Source of the DNA: Sipunculus nudus
Taxonomy: Eukaryota > Annelida > Sipuncula > Golfingiida > Sipunculidae
Direction of reading: 5' to 3'
DNA length: 64,000 nt
Assembly (NCBI GenBank): GCA_026874595.1
Contig: JAPPUL010000095.1
Span: forward strand, 930,001-994,000
Shown one piece after another: positions 47,721 to 55,999 of this stretch (position 1 is its first letter; each line of letters begins with the position of its first letter). The position numbers and the translations under genes are program-made. The notes below the pieces were generated by a model, which did no database searches, was not told the DNA's origin, and worked only from the letters and a program-made list of their open reading frames with translations.

Positions 47721-48731
47721 TTGGAGTTGAGCAAGAAGGAGTTTAGAAACAAGAAGAGATTGAGAGTAGAAAGGAAGGGAAAAGGAAGGGAAAAGGAAGG
47801 AAAAAACAAGGAAAGAAAGGCGGTAAAAAAAAAGGTGTTAGAAAAAGGGCTAGAAAAAGGGCTAAAAAGAGGGTTAGGAGCTGATAATATAGAAGATATT
47901 AAGGAGTTAGAAGAGATATCCCAAGAGATACGAGTGTTGATCCTGGACATGCTAACAAAAGCGGGTTCAGGACATCCAGGAGGCTCCTTATCGCTGGTTG
48001 AGCTACTGGTGGCACTGTTTGTAAAGAAACTAAAGCGGACGAAAGCCAACGCAAATGCAAAGGAACGAGATAGGTTTGTGTTGTCGAAGGGGCATGGAGT
48101 ACCGGTGGTTTATGCGTTGCTGTGCTATTTAGGGATAATAGACAAAGAGATTTTATGGACCTTACGGGAGAGAGGTTCATGCCTGCAAGGGCATCCTGAT
48201 GTTGAACGGCTTCCGTATGTAGAGGCGTCAACGGGCTCACTGGGGCAAGGGTTATCGATAGCGCAAGGCATGGCACTAGGGAGCAAGTTGGATAGAAATG
48301 GGAAGCGAGTATATTGCGTAATAGGTGATGGAGAGATACAAGAGGGACAGATATGGGAAGCGTTTATGTCGGCGCCGAAGTTCAAGCTAGACAATTTATG
48401 TGTGATATTGGATTATAACAAGTCCCAATTGGATGGAGAGGTAGAGGCAGTGATGGATATAGAGCCTGTTGCAAAGAAGCTGAAGGCATTTAATTGGGAA
48501 GTACACGAATTAGACGGACATGATTATAAGAGTATATTAGAGGGGTATAAAGAAGCGGAAGAGACAAAAGGGCGGCCGGCATTTCTAATAGCACATACAA
48601 TAAAAGGGAAAGGCATAGACTTTATGGAAGGAGATAATAAGTGGCATGGGGTGGTACCGGGCGCAGAAGAGAATGAAGCAGCTAAAGCTTATGTTATGGG
48701 GAAAAGAGGGGAAAAGAGTGCAAAACAGTAA
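47721..48731 (+). CDS. Transketolase N-terminal (thiamine diphosphate) subunit
   Basis: Split transketolase, part one. The TPP-domain begins near residue 57: DIKELEEISQEIRVLILDML, GSGHPGGSLS, LSKGHGVPVVYALL, STGSLGQGLSIAQGMA, VIGDGEIQEGQIWEA and LDYNKSQ. The preceding about 55 residues are Lys/Arg/Glu-rich repeats encoded by a purine tandem region. Two starts are possible: TTG 47721, or GTG 47835 with GGCGG ahead; the second gives a normal-sized protein of 298 residues. An A9 tract (47825-47833) lies between them. Followed by the C-terminal half after about 100 bases. Confidence 0.9.
   Translation: MELSKKEFRNKKRLRVERKGKGREKEGKNKERKAVKKKVLEKGLEKGLKRGLGADNIEDIKELEEISQEIRVLILDMLTKAGSGHPGGSLSLVELLVALFVKKLKRTKANANAKERDRFVLSKGHGVPVVYALLCYLGIIDKEILWTLRERGSCLQGHPDVERLPYVEASTGSLGQGLSIAQGMALGSKLDRNGKRVYCVIGDGEIQEGQIWEAFMSAPKFKLDNLCVILDYNKSQLDGEVEAVMDIEPVAKKLKAFNWEVHELDGHDYKSILEGYKEAEETKGRPAFLIAHTIKGKGIDFMEGDNKWHGVVPGAEENEAAKAYVMGKRGEKSAKQ
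47765..47835. repeat. Purine-rich degenerate repeat at transketolase start
   Basis: Degenerate repeats of AAAGGAAGGG/AAAAGGAAGGG, ending in an A9 run. Translated from TTG 47721 they give RKGKGREKEGKNKERK. Confidence 0.7.
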
Positions 48732-48832
48732 AGTAGCATGAGGTAGTATCTTGGGAGGGAAGGAAGAGAAATAAGAGGAAGAGACTTAACGAGGATAAAA
48801 ATAAGAAAAACGGATAATATGGATAAAAAAAG

Positions 48833-49777
48833 ATGAAAGAATCAAGCAGGGCAGCTTTTGGAGAAAAGATAGTGGAGCTTGGCGGAGAGAATAAAGACAT
48901 AGTGGTACTAGAGGCAGACTTAGGCAAGTCGACATATTCTCAAAAGTTTGGGAAAGAGTATCCAGAAAGATATTTTCAAATGGGTATAGCAGAAGCAAAC
49001 ATGCTGGGGACAGGGAGTGGTCTTGCGCTAGTAGGCAAGATAGTGTATGTATGTAGTTTTGCGTGTTTCATAACGGGCCGTTATGACACGATACGGATGT
49101 CGGTTGCGTACCAGAATGCAAACGTACGGATAATAGGGACACACAGCGGAGTAGCAATAGGGGGTGATGGCAACAGTCAGCAAGGGCTTGAAGACATAGG
49201 ATTAATGCGAGGGTTACCGAATATGGGAGTAATAAGCCCAGCAGATGGAATAGAGACCCAAGCGGCATTAGAATATAGCGTAAGACATAAGGGGCCCTTA
49301 TATTTCAGGTTAACAAGACAGGTATTGGAGCCTATACATGATTCAGGTTACAAGTTTAGGTATGGGAAGGGGGAGGTGCTAGGTGAGGGAGGAGATGTAA
49401 CATTAATTGCAACAGGCGGAGTAGTATATAATACATTAAAGGCGGCAGAAGGTTTGTCAAAGAGAGGGATAAAAGCGAAAGTATTAAACATGGCAACAAT
49501 AAAGCCAATAGATAAGGAGCTGATAATAGGCTGTGCAAAGCAGACGGGTCGACTAGTAACAGTAGAAGATCATAATGAGATAGGGGGACTTGGGAGTGCG
49601 GTTATGGAAGTGGTAAGCAGTGAATACCCGGTATTGGTAAAGCGAATAAGCATAGGAGATAGGTTTGGGGAATCGGGGACACCAAGAGATTTGTATGAGA
49701 AGTTTGGTTTAGATGTTAATAGTATAGAGGAATCGGTGGTGACATTTCTTAGGGATGGAAATAAAGAAGTAGCCTAA
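48833..49777 (+). CDS. Transketolase C-terminal subunit
   Basis: A 314-residue protein with the pyrimidine-binding and C-terminal domains of transketolase. Landmarks: EADLGKSTYSQKFGKEYPERYFQMGIAEANM, the catalytic Glu in the latter segment, THSGVAIGGDGNSQQGLEDI, and the C-terminal VLNMATIKPID and EDHNEIGGLGSAV. With the N-terminal subunit it transfers two-carbon units in the non-oxidative pentose phosphate pathway. ATG start is preceded by A/G-rich spacer. Confidence 0.95.
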   Translation: MKESSRAAFGEKIVELGGENKDIVVLEADLGKSTYSQKFGKEYPERYFQMGIAEANMLGTGSGLALVGKIVYVCSFACFITGRYDTIRMSVAYQNANVRIIGTHSGVAIGGDGNSQQGLEDIGLMRGLPNMGVISPADGIETQAALEYSVRHKGPLYFRLTRQVLEPIHDSGYKFRYGKGEVLGEGGDVTLIATGGVVYNTLKAAEGLSKRGIKAKVLNMATIKPIDKELIIGCAKQTGRLVTVEDHNEIGGLGSAVMEVVSSEYPVLVKRISIGDRFGESGTPRDLYEKFGLDVNSIEESVVTFLRDGNKEVA

Positions 49778-49849
49778 AAAGACTTGTCGTTTTAGTGTTT
49801 AATATAATAGAACTAAAGAGAAAAAGACGGTATAAATGGTTATAGAATA

Positions 49850-51673
49850 CTAAGCCGGGTTATCAGCAAAGAAGTTGACAATGGAGCGAGCAGTACTTTT
49901 GTCAATCTTGTCAACAAGACAAAGTTCATCAAAGGAAGCGAATTTAATATTGTCAATAATCTTAAAGTGCATGAGCAAGGCCTGTTTTTTAGCAGCACCA
50001 ACACCAGGTATTTCATCTAGAATAGATTTAACCATGTTCTTAGAACGTAAAGCTCTATGGAACTGGTTGCCGAAGCGATGAGCCTCATCACGTATTTGCT
50101 GTAGTAGTTGCAAAGCGATATTATTTTTGGGAAGTGCAAGAGGAGAATTATTGTATGGCAAGAATATATCTTCGTTACGTTTAGCAAGTCCGATTGTAGG
50201 GATATCTAGTTCCAAAGCTTTTAAAATATTAAAAGCAGCATTAACTTGGGGAATACCGCCATCAACGAGAATGAGGTCAGGCGGGGTAAGATTATCATTT
50301 TTAATTTTTGAATATCGCCGAGCGATGACTTCGGAAATAGAGGCAGGGTCATTAATATAGTTAACAGATTTAATCTTGAAATGGCGATAATCCTTCTTAA
50401 GAGGCTTTCCGTTAAAAAAGGATACCATAGAAGCAACAGTAAAAGAGCCATCGGTATGAGAAATATCAAAGCCCTCGATTCTACGCGGCAAAGCCTTTAG
50501 CTTAAAAGCGTTTTGCAGATGCTTTAAAATGAGTTCAAACTCAGATAATTTCTGATGTTCAATGTAGCTAAACTTGGCATTGTTAGAAGCAATCAAGATC
50601 CAATCATGTTTCAAACCTCGTTTTGGGCATAAAATAGTTAAACTGTTATTGCTAAGCGTTTTAAGGAAATTTTGTAAACCGTTAATATTGTCAATAGAAT
50701 GATTAACAGAAGGGATAATAATCTCTTTAGGGATATCGTTATGATTATTAGAGTAAAAGTTTTTGATGGTAAAGAACAAAGCATTTTGAATATTAAGAGG
50801 TTTTAGTAATTCATTTTCTTGAATAACAAAGCTTCGTTTACCAAGTAACTTACCCTCCCGAACGAACAAAATAGAGATAATGATAATGGGATCGAGGATA
50901 TGGTATCCGAAGACGTCAGCATCGGTATTAGAAGTAGAAAGAACAGTTTGACGTTGTTGAATATGGCTTATGGCATCAATTTGTTTTTTAATAGAGGCAG
51001 CTTTTTCAAAAAGGAGCTTATCGGAGGCTTCAAACATTTGAGTTTTGAGGTCTTTTATTAATTTATTGTATTTTCCTTTAAGGAAGAGGATAACTTTATT
51101 TATAAAAATGGAGTATTCGTCTGTAGATATTTTGTCTATGCAACAGCCAGCACATTTTTTGATATGATAATCAAGACAAGCAACAACAGGAGATTTAGAA
51201 GGGAGAGTAAGGGAACAGGTTCTAAGGGGGAAGATTTTGTGAATAAGCTGCAAATTGTGATAAACGGAGCTAGCATTAGGATAAGGGCCAAAATAGAGGT
51301 TATTGTCGTTTAAGAGGGAACGGGTTTTAAAAACGCGAGGGAAGGGTTCCGAGGTAGTGACTTTGATAAAGGGATAAGACTTATTGTCTTTTAAAGTGAT
51401 ATTGTACTTAGGCTGTTCTTTTTTTATCAGATTACATTCTAGAATGAGGGCATCAGTCTCACTAGAAGTCACTATGTAGTCGATGGAGCGAATATGCTTA
51501 ATAAGTAAAGTAGTTTTAGAGTCATAGTTTTTGGTACTAGAAAAATAAGAGCGAACTCGTTTTTTAAGGTTTTTAGCTTTACCAATGTATATAATTTTAT
51601 CTTTCTTATCTTTCATGATGTAAATACCAGGGAGTGTAGGGATATTAGGAGGTAGAGAGTATTTAGGAGACAT
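49850..51673 (-). CDS. uvrC: Excinuclease ABC subunit C
   Basis: I start at ATG 51673 (607 residues), which overlaps the end of the upstream gene by 11 bases. The GIY-YIG nuclease domain opens the protein (LPGIYIMKDKKDKIIYIGKAKNLKKRVRSYF). A UVR motif follows near 200-230, then the RNase-H-like UvrC domain with EGFDISHTDGSFTVASMV, YINDPASISEVIARRY, and LILVDGGIPQVNAA. The C-terminal helix-hairpin-helix is LDEIPGVGAAKKQALL. It makes both incisions in nucleotide-excision repair. Lagging-strand gene with Asn/Ser/Lys-rich protein. Confidence 0.95.
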   Translation of the reverse strand: MSPKYSLPPNIPTLPGIYIMKDKKDKIIYIGKAKNLKKRVRSYFSSTKNYDSKTTLLIKHIRSIDYIVTSSETDALILECNLIKKEQPKYNITLKDNKSYPFIKVTTSEPFPRVFKTRSLLNDNNLYFGPYPNASSVYHNLQLIHKIFPLRTCSLTLPSKSPVVACLDYHIKKCAGCCIDKISTDEYSIFINKVILFLKGKYNKLIKDLKTQMFEASDKLLFEKAASIKKQIDAISHIQQRQTVLSTSNTDADVFGYHILDPIIIISILFVREGKLLGKRSFVIQENELLKPLNIQNALFFTIKNFYSNNHNDIPKEIIIPSVNHSIDNINGLQNFLKTLSNNSLTILCPKRGLKHDWILIASNNAKFSYIEHQKLSEFELILKHLQNAFKLKALPRRIEGFDISHTDGSFTVASMVSFFNGKPLKKDYRHFKIKSVNYINDPASISEVIARRYSKIKNDNLTPPDLILVDGGIPQVNAAFNILKALELDIPTIGLAKRNEDIFLPYNNSPLALPKNNIALQLLQQIRDEAHRFGNQFHRALRSKNMVKSILDEIPGVGAAKKQALLMHFKIIDNIKFASFDELCLVDKIDKSTARSIVNFFADNPA

Positions 51674-52202
51674 TAGTAACAACTTTTTTGAAATAAGTTT
51701 TAGCAGCATGTACAGATAATAATTCAGTTTTATAAGCCTGAAAGTTACAAGGGATTAAATCTTTAGTAAAGAGAGAAATCCCTTGCCCAAGTATTTTAGG
51801 AATAACGGTAAATATAATCTCGTCAATAAGATTATATTTAAGGAAGCTTTGAATAGTAGTAGCCCCGTCGATATAAAGGTTACGATAACCTTTAAGCAAA
51901 AGAGTATTAACAATTTGTTGAGGAGAACCTTTTATTAAAGAAGCTTTATCTTTTAAGCTCTCCTGGATTTTAAGGAGAGTATTGCTAATAACAAAAACAG
52001 TATCATAAGGCCATCGAGCAAAGGCTAAAAGGACCGTGTAAGTAATTCTCCCGATAACAATAGCATCAACTTTTGCTAAGAAAGCACTAAAGCCAAGGTC
52101 ATCGTCCTTTGGAGGGGCTATTTCCTTTAACCATTCAATTCCGCCATCAACATCAGCAATATATCCATCTAAGCTTGTTGCGATATAAACGTAATTTGCC
52201 AT
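51663..52202 (-). CDS. RibD C-terminal / dihydrofolate-reductase-like protein
   Basis: I start at ATG 52202 (179 residues): MANYVYIATSLDGYIAD is the normal N terminus of the family; the frame upstream to 52376 reads as hydrophobic spacer. The domain has GGIEWL, AIVIGRITY, the NADPH-binding GYRNLYIDGATTIQSFL and TVIPKILGQGISLF. This group of DHFR-fold proteins reduces pterin or related substrates; exact substrate unknown. Its end overlaps uvrC by 11 bases. Confidence 0.82.
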   Translation of the reverse strand: MANYVYIATSLDGYIADVDGGIEWLKEIAPPKDDDLGFSAFLAKVDAIVIGRITYTVLLAFARWPYDTVFVISNTLLKIQESLKDKASLIKGSPQQIVNTLLLKGYRNLYIDGATTIQSFLKYNLIDEIIFTVIPKILGQGISLFTKDLIPCNFQAYKTELLSVHAAKTYFKKVVTNVS

Positions 52203-52386
52203 AAAAGAGCCATACATAAAGTTAAGGGTAAAGACTAAAATATAAATATAAACAGATAAAAGAAAAAGAGTAGAGTAATACGAGTTGTGTTTTAAAGGGA
52301 TAAAAAGGTTATATTTTGAGTAGTACGGATATGATAAGGGGTAGTAGTTAATAGGAGTATGAATTGGGAGAAGCAAGAAGAGCCTA

Positions 52387-53493
52387 ATGTCAGAAAAGAA
52401 TTATGTATACAGGTATGGGCAGGATGCGGAGAGTGCCTATTATATAGACGCAGAAGTAGTAGTTGAGTTAAAAGGAGGGGAGAGTTTTACAATAGAGTCT
52501 AAATCATCTAGTGAGGGCATAGTATTTGGAATAGCAGAGATACTAGGTGATGGAGCAGGAGGGCGACGTTGCATGAGTATATATACATTAGAAGGGGTGA
52601 AAGCGTCTGAGATACCTAATTATGAACTTGAGAAGGATTTGCGTGATTTTACAAAAGGCTATAAGATAGGTCAGTCGGCAGCCGAGATGGTAGTAAATCT
52701 AGATAAGATACGGATAAGGAAGATAGAGGATAAGGAGGAGCTAGAGGATACAGTTAACGAGATTAGTAAAGGGCTGGCATGGGTAACTAATCGTTTAATA
52801 AGAAAGATAAAGACAGATGAAAAAGCAATGTCGTTACTATCAACGTGTTACGAAGCTCAAAGGGAGACATTAGCATATGAGCTAGGGATGCGGACTCCGC
52901 TATATAAAAAAACAGTAGATAAAGAGGAAGAGCATATCAAAGGAGATATAGGTGAGAAATTAGATGAATATGGGAGGCGGATTTTAGGAGGGAATTACGT
53001 ATGTAGAGAAGGAGATATAGGGGATGAATTTTACATATTGAAAGAGGGTCGGCTAAGACTTTCAATAGAGGGAAAAGAGCTAAAACAGATAAGCGAGTCA
53101 GGAACGATATTAGGAGACATGATATTTTGGCTTGGAGCGAATCGCACAGCAAGCATCCAAGCGATAGAAGATACAAATATTGTAGTAATAAAGAAGCAAG
53201 ACATACCAAAGATACTAAAGGGCAGGCAAGACTTTCTAAAGCTTTTAATAAAGCGACTTGCAAGCTATATAAATGAACATTGTAAAGAGATAGAGGAATT
53301 AAATAAAGAGATAGAGGAGTTAAGAGGCTCAAGAGAAAAGATAATCGAAGAGCTAAAGGACTTCAAATATAAGTTAAAGGAGGTACTTGAGAGTAACAAA
53401 GAATATAGTTGGATAAATGAGCTTGTAAAGAGCCTGGATAAGAAACTAGAGGAGGGGCAAACTAGGGGAGGGGCAATAGAAACAGACAATTAA
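52387..53493 (+). CDS. Cyclic nucleotide-binding-domain protein with coiled coil
   Basis: A 368-residue protein. An N-terminal degenerate cNMP-like beta-barrel (about 10-85), a helical middle, then a clearer cNMP domain around 196-290: GNYVCREGDIGDEFYILKEGRLRLS, GTILGDMIFWLGANRTASIQAIEDTNIVVI. The last 75 residues form a coiled coil rich in Glu/Lys/Leu. No helix-turn-helix is seen, so it is a sensor or scaffold rather than a transcription factor. The ligand is not evident since the canonical phosphate-binding R-T-A is replaced by R-T-A-S in the expected place. Confidence 0.8.
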   Translation: MSEKNYVYRYGQDAESAYYIDAEVVVELKGGESFTIESKSSSEGIVFGIAEILGDGAGGRRCMSIYTLEGVKASEIPNYELEKDLRDFTKGYKIGQSAAEMVVNLDKIRIRKIEDKEELEDTVNEISKGLAWVTNRLIRKIKTDEKAMSLLSTCYEAQRETLAYELGMRTPLYKKTVDKEEEHIKGDIGEKLDEYGRRILGGNYVCREGDIGDEFYILKEGRLRLSIEGKELKQISESGTILGDMIFWLGANRTASIQAIEDTNIVVIKKQDIPKILKGRQDFLKLLIKRLASYINEHCKEIEELNKEIEELRGSREKIIEELKDFKYKLKEVLESNKEYSWINELVKSLDKKLEEGQTRGGAIETDN

Positions 53494-53509
53494 TATTTGT
53501 AAGGAAGGT

Positions 53510-54649
53510 ATGAGTGCCAGGGTAAAGCAGAACAAAAGAGCAAGGAGGAAAACGGTGTCTAAAGAAGAGGTTAAGGGGAAGCTAAAAGAGTTGTACGAAA
53601 TATATAGTAAAGAGAAGCTGACAAAGCAGGAGGAGCTTGCGGTATCGGGTTCAAACCGAATATATATAAGGCACATAGGAGAGGGAGGAGGTAGGATATT
53701 AGGAGTATATAATAAAGATATTAAAGAGAACGAAGCATATTATAGTTATACGCTCCATTTTCTAAAGGAGGGATTAGGAGTACCTAAACTACTGTTTATA
53801 GACGAGAGCCGTAGATATTACTTCATAGAGGACTTAGGCGATACAAGTTTATACAACAAGGTATTAAACATAAAAGAAGGAGGGTATAAAGAGGGTGGAT
53901 TAGATGTGGTTGAACGGCTTTATGAGGCGGTGATAAGAGATCTTTTACGGATACAGCTTAAGGTTGGCGACGGTATAGATTATAGTGTATCATATCCGAG
54001 CAAGCGATTTGACAAACCTGGCATGCTAAGAGATTTAAATTACTTTAAATATTATTTTGTAAAGTTCCATGATATATGCTTTAATGAGGAACGACTTGAT
54101 GAAGATTTTAGAAAGTATGCATCTGAGCTTTTGGAGGTAGGAGGAGATGAATATTTTATGTATCGAGACTTTCAAAGTAGAAATATCTTAGTTAAGAATA
54201 AGGGTGTAGGGGATAAAAGCGTAGAGGGGGAAGAAATATATTATATAGATTATCAGGGTGGACGGCTTGGGTCAAAATATTACGATATAGGGTCATTGTT
54301 GTACGATTCTCAAGTAGGATTAGATTACGCTATGCGAGAGAGGCTGTTTAGATATTATGCTGAATGGTTTGCAAGAGAAAGTACAAATGTCGAAACGATA
54401 GAGGCAGGAAGTTATTATAAATACGTGTTACTAAGGCTTTTGCAGGCGTTTGGGGCTTATGGTTATAGGGGTCTTTACGAAGGCAAGATAATATTTATAG
54501 AGAGTATCCCCTACGGGATAAAAGACTTAAAGTATGTGCTTAGGAGGGTGGAGATAATGGAGTTATTGGATGGGAGAAAAGAGCTTAAGAAGGTACTTGA
54601 GGGAGTATGTGAGCTTGCTGGATATGAGAGGGGGGGGAATGTAACTTAA
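53510..54649 (+). CDS. Aminoglycoside-phosphotransferase-fold kinase (AmgK-like)
   Basis: A 379-residue APH-fold kinase. FIEDLGDTSLY forms the hinge, MYRDFQSRNILV the catalytic loop (Asp and Asn) and YYIDYQGGRLGSKYYDIGSLL the metal-binding DFG-equivalent. This layout resembles AmgK, which phosphorylates N-acetylmuramate in cell-wall recycling. The MurU-like nucleotidyltransferase at 60153 would be its partner. Antibiotic resistance is not implied. A G8 tract (54630-54637) sits six codons or so from the stop. Confidence 0.75.
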   Translation: MSARVKQNKRARRKTVSKEEVKGKLKELYEIYSKEKLTKQEELAVSGSNRIYIRHIGEGGGRILGVYNKDIKENEAYYSYTLHFLKEGLGVPKLLFIDESRRYYFIEDLGDTSLYNKVLNIKEGGYKEGGLDVVERLYEAVIRDLLRIQLKVGDGIDYSVSYPSKRFDKPGMLRDLNYFKYYFVKFHDICFNEERLDEDFRKYASELLEVGGDEYFMYRDFQSRNILVKNKGVGDKSVEGEEIYYIDYQGGRLGSKYYDIGSLLYDSQVGLDYAMRERLFRYYAEWFARESTNVETIEAGSYYKYVLLRLLQAFGAYGYRGLYEGKIIFIESIPYGIKDLKYVLRRVEIMELLDGRKELKKVLEGVCELAGYERGGNVT

Positions 54650-54763
54650 AGTAGGACTTAATATAAAATAGAGTATACAAAGAGGGTATAAATGTATAAC
54701 TTATATAAAAAGAGATTAAAAGAGTATGAAAGAGAAGAATAGGAGACAAAGGCAAAAGAATAG

Positions 54764-55690
54764 ATGGTAGATATAACAAAAAAGAGTGTGAGTTTGAGAA
54801 AAGCGAATGGAGTAGGGAAAGTATATTGTAGTAAGGGGACACTTGAGCGAATAAGGGAGAATAAGATACCGAAAGGTGATATATATACGTATGCAAAGAG
54901 TGCGGGGATGCTCGGGGCGAAGGCAACAAGCGGCTTGATACCACATTGTCATCCGGTGCGAGTAGATAATCTTGAAATAGATATTAATCTCTATGAGGAA
55001 GGGGAGCGAGGGGTAGTAGAGGTTGAGTGTAGAGGCCAGTCGCTAGACAGGACGGGGATAGAGATGGAGGTGTTGACGGGGCTAACAGTTAGTTGCCTAA
55101 CGATATATGATATATTGAAGCCAATAGACGAAGAGCTTGAGATAGGGGGGATAAAGATATTGGAGAAGCGAGGGGGAAAAGGGGAGATGGGGAAGAGCTT
55201 GTACAGTAAGGAAGGGATCAAGGTAGGGGTATTAGTATGCTCGGACTCAACGGCATCAGGGCGACGAGAAGATAAATCGGGAAAGATAATAAAGGAGATG
55301 CTAGAAAGAGAAAGGGCAAAAGTATTATATTATACTATAATTCCTGATGAGAAGGAAAAGATTCAGACGACAATAAGAAGCTGGATAGATGGAGGAGAGA
55401 TATCCTATATATTTACAACAGGCGGGACAGGGCTTGGGCCAAGAGATAAGACAGTGGAAGCGGTAGAGGAGTTAATAGAGAGGGAAGCGCAAGGGATAAG
55501 CGAAAGGATAAGAGCGTATGGGGGGGAGCGAACGCCCTTAGCGATGTTTTCACGAGGAGTAACAGGAGCAATAGGGAAAACGTTATTAATAACATTACCT
55601 GGGAGCTCAGCAGGGGCAAGAGAGGGTATGGAGGCAATACTACCGTGGATATTCCATGCAAAGAAGATGTTAGGTGGTGGCGGACATTAG
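54764..55690 (+). CDS. MoaC-MoaB/Mog fusion, molybdenum cofactor synthesis
   Basis: A 308-residue fusion. Residues 1-150 are MoaC: MVDITKKSVSLRKANG, then PHCHPVRVDN (active site) and GIEMEVLTGLTVSCLTIYD. After a short linker the MoaB/Mog domain runs from about 155: VGVLVCSDSTASGRREDKSG, IFTTGGTGLGPRDKTVEAVE, TLPGSSAGAREG. MoaC, with MoaA, makes cyclic pyranopterin from GTP; the Mog domain adenylylates molybdopterin. Fusion of these two is known in bacteria. A G7 run lies near 55528. First gene of the Moco cluster. Confidence 0.95.
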   Translation: MVDITKKSVSLRKANGVGKVYCSKGTLERIRENKIPKGDIYTYAKSAGMLGAKATSGLIPHCHPVRVDNLEIDINLYEEGERGVVEVECRGQSLDRTGIEMEVLTGLTVSCLTIYDILKPIDEELEIGGIKILEKRGGKGEMGKSLYSKEGIKVGVLVCSDSTASGRREDKSGKIIKEMLERERAKVLYYTIIPDEKEKIQTTIRSWIDGGEISYIFTTGGTGLGPRDKTVEAVEELIEREAQGISERIRAYGGERTPLAMFSRGVTGAIGKTLLITLPGSSAGAREGMEAILPWIFHAKKMLGGGGH

Positions 55691-55730
55691 GGTATATGGT
55701 CTTGTAGGAAGGTATTGTAGATGTAAGAGA

Positions 55731-55810
55731 AGACAAGAGAAGGCAAGAGAAGGCAAGAGAAGGCAAGAGAAGACAAGGAAAGGCAAGGAAAGGCAAGGAA
55801 AGGCAAGGAA
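55731..55810. repeat. 10-nt tandem repeat in the moaCB-moeA spacer
   Basis: Eight uninterrupted 10-mers, first type AG-A/G-CAAGAGA (four copies), second type AG-A/G-CAAGGAA (four copies). The two-type structure shows separate rounds of copying. All purine apart from one C. Confidence 0.95.
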
Positions 55811-55871
55811 AGAGAAAAGGGGAATAAAAAAGAAGAGGAAATGAGCAAGTAGAGATAAAAAAGATTAAGAA

Positions 55872-55975
55872 ATAAAGCTTTGAGCAAACACGCTCTGATC
55901 TTTATGGCCTAAGGTTTTAGAAGCTAAAGCTATGGTAATAAAGGCGATAGGGTTTACTCTAGAAATGGATAAGCC
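55872..55975 (+). promoter_or_regulatory. Possible structured RNA leader of moeA
   Basis: Three stems can be drawn. ATAAAG (55872-55877) pairs with CTTTAT (55900-55905), enclosing GAGC (55882-55885) with GCTC (55892-55895). GCCT (55907-55910) pairs with AGGC (55942-55945). GGTTTA (55951-55956) pairs with TAAGCC (55970-55975), one G-U. The base content is unlike the purine-only spacers. Position before a Moco gene suggests a Moco-type or new riboswitch, but I do not recognise the Moco consensus. Confidence 0.4.
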
Positions 55976-55999
55976 TTCCGCGATAGAAAAGGAGTAAGT

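Larger units (their letters stand above)
55691..55999. other. Spacer between moaCB and moeA
   Basis: These 309 bases hold no gene. The first part is the 10-nt tandem array, the second (about 55870-55980) a mixed-composition stretch with several possible stems, then the AAGGAG ribosome site of moeA. Confidence 0.6.

Noticed and set aside
53510-54649. Aminoglycoside resistance gene
   Set aside because: The APH fold is shared with sugar kinases; the MurU-like gene nearby and lack of closeness to known resistance enzymes favour AmgK-like cell-wall recycling.
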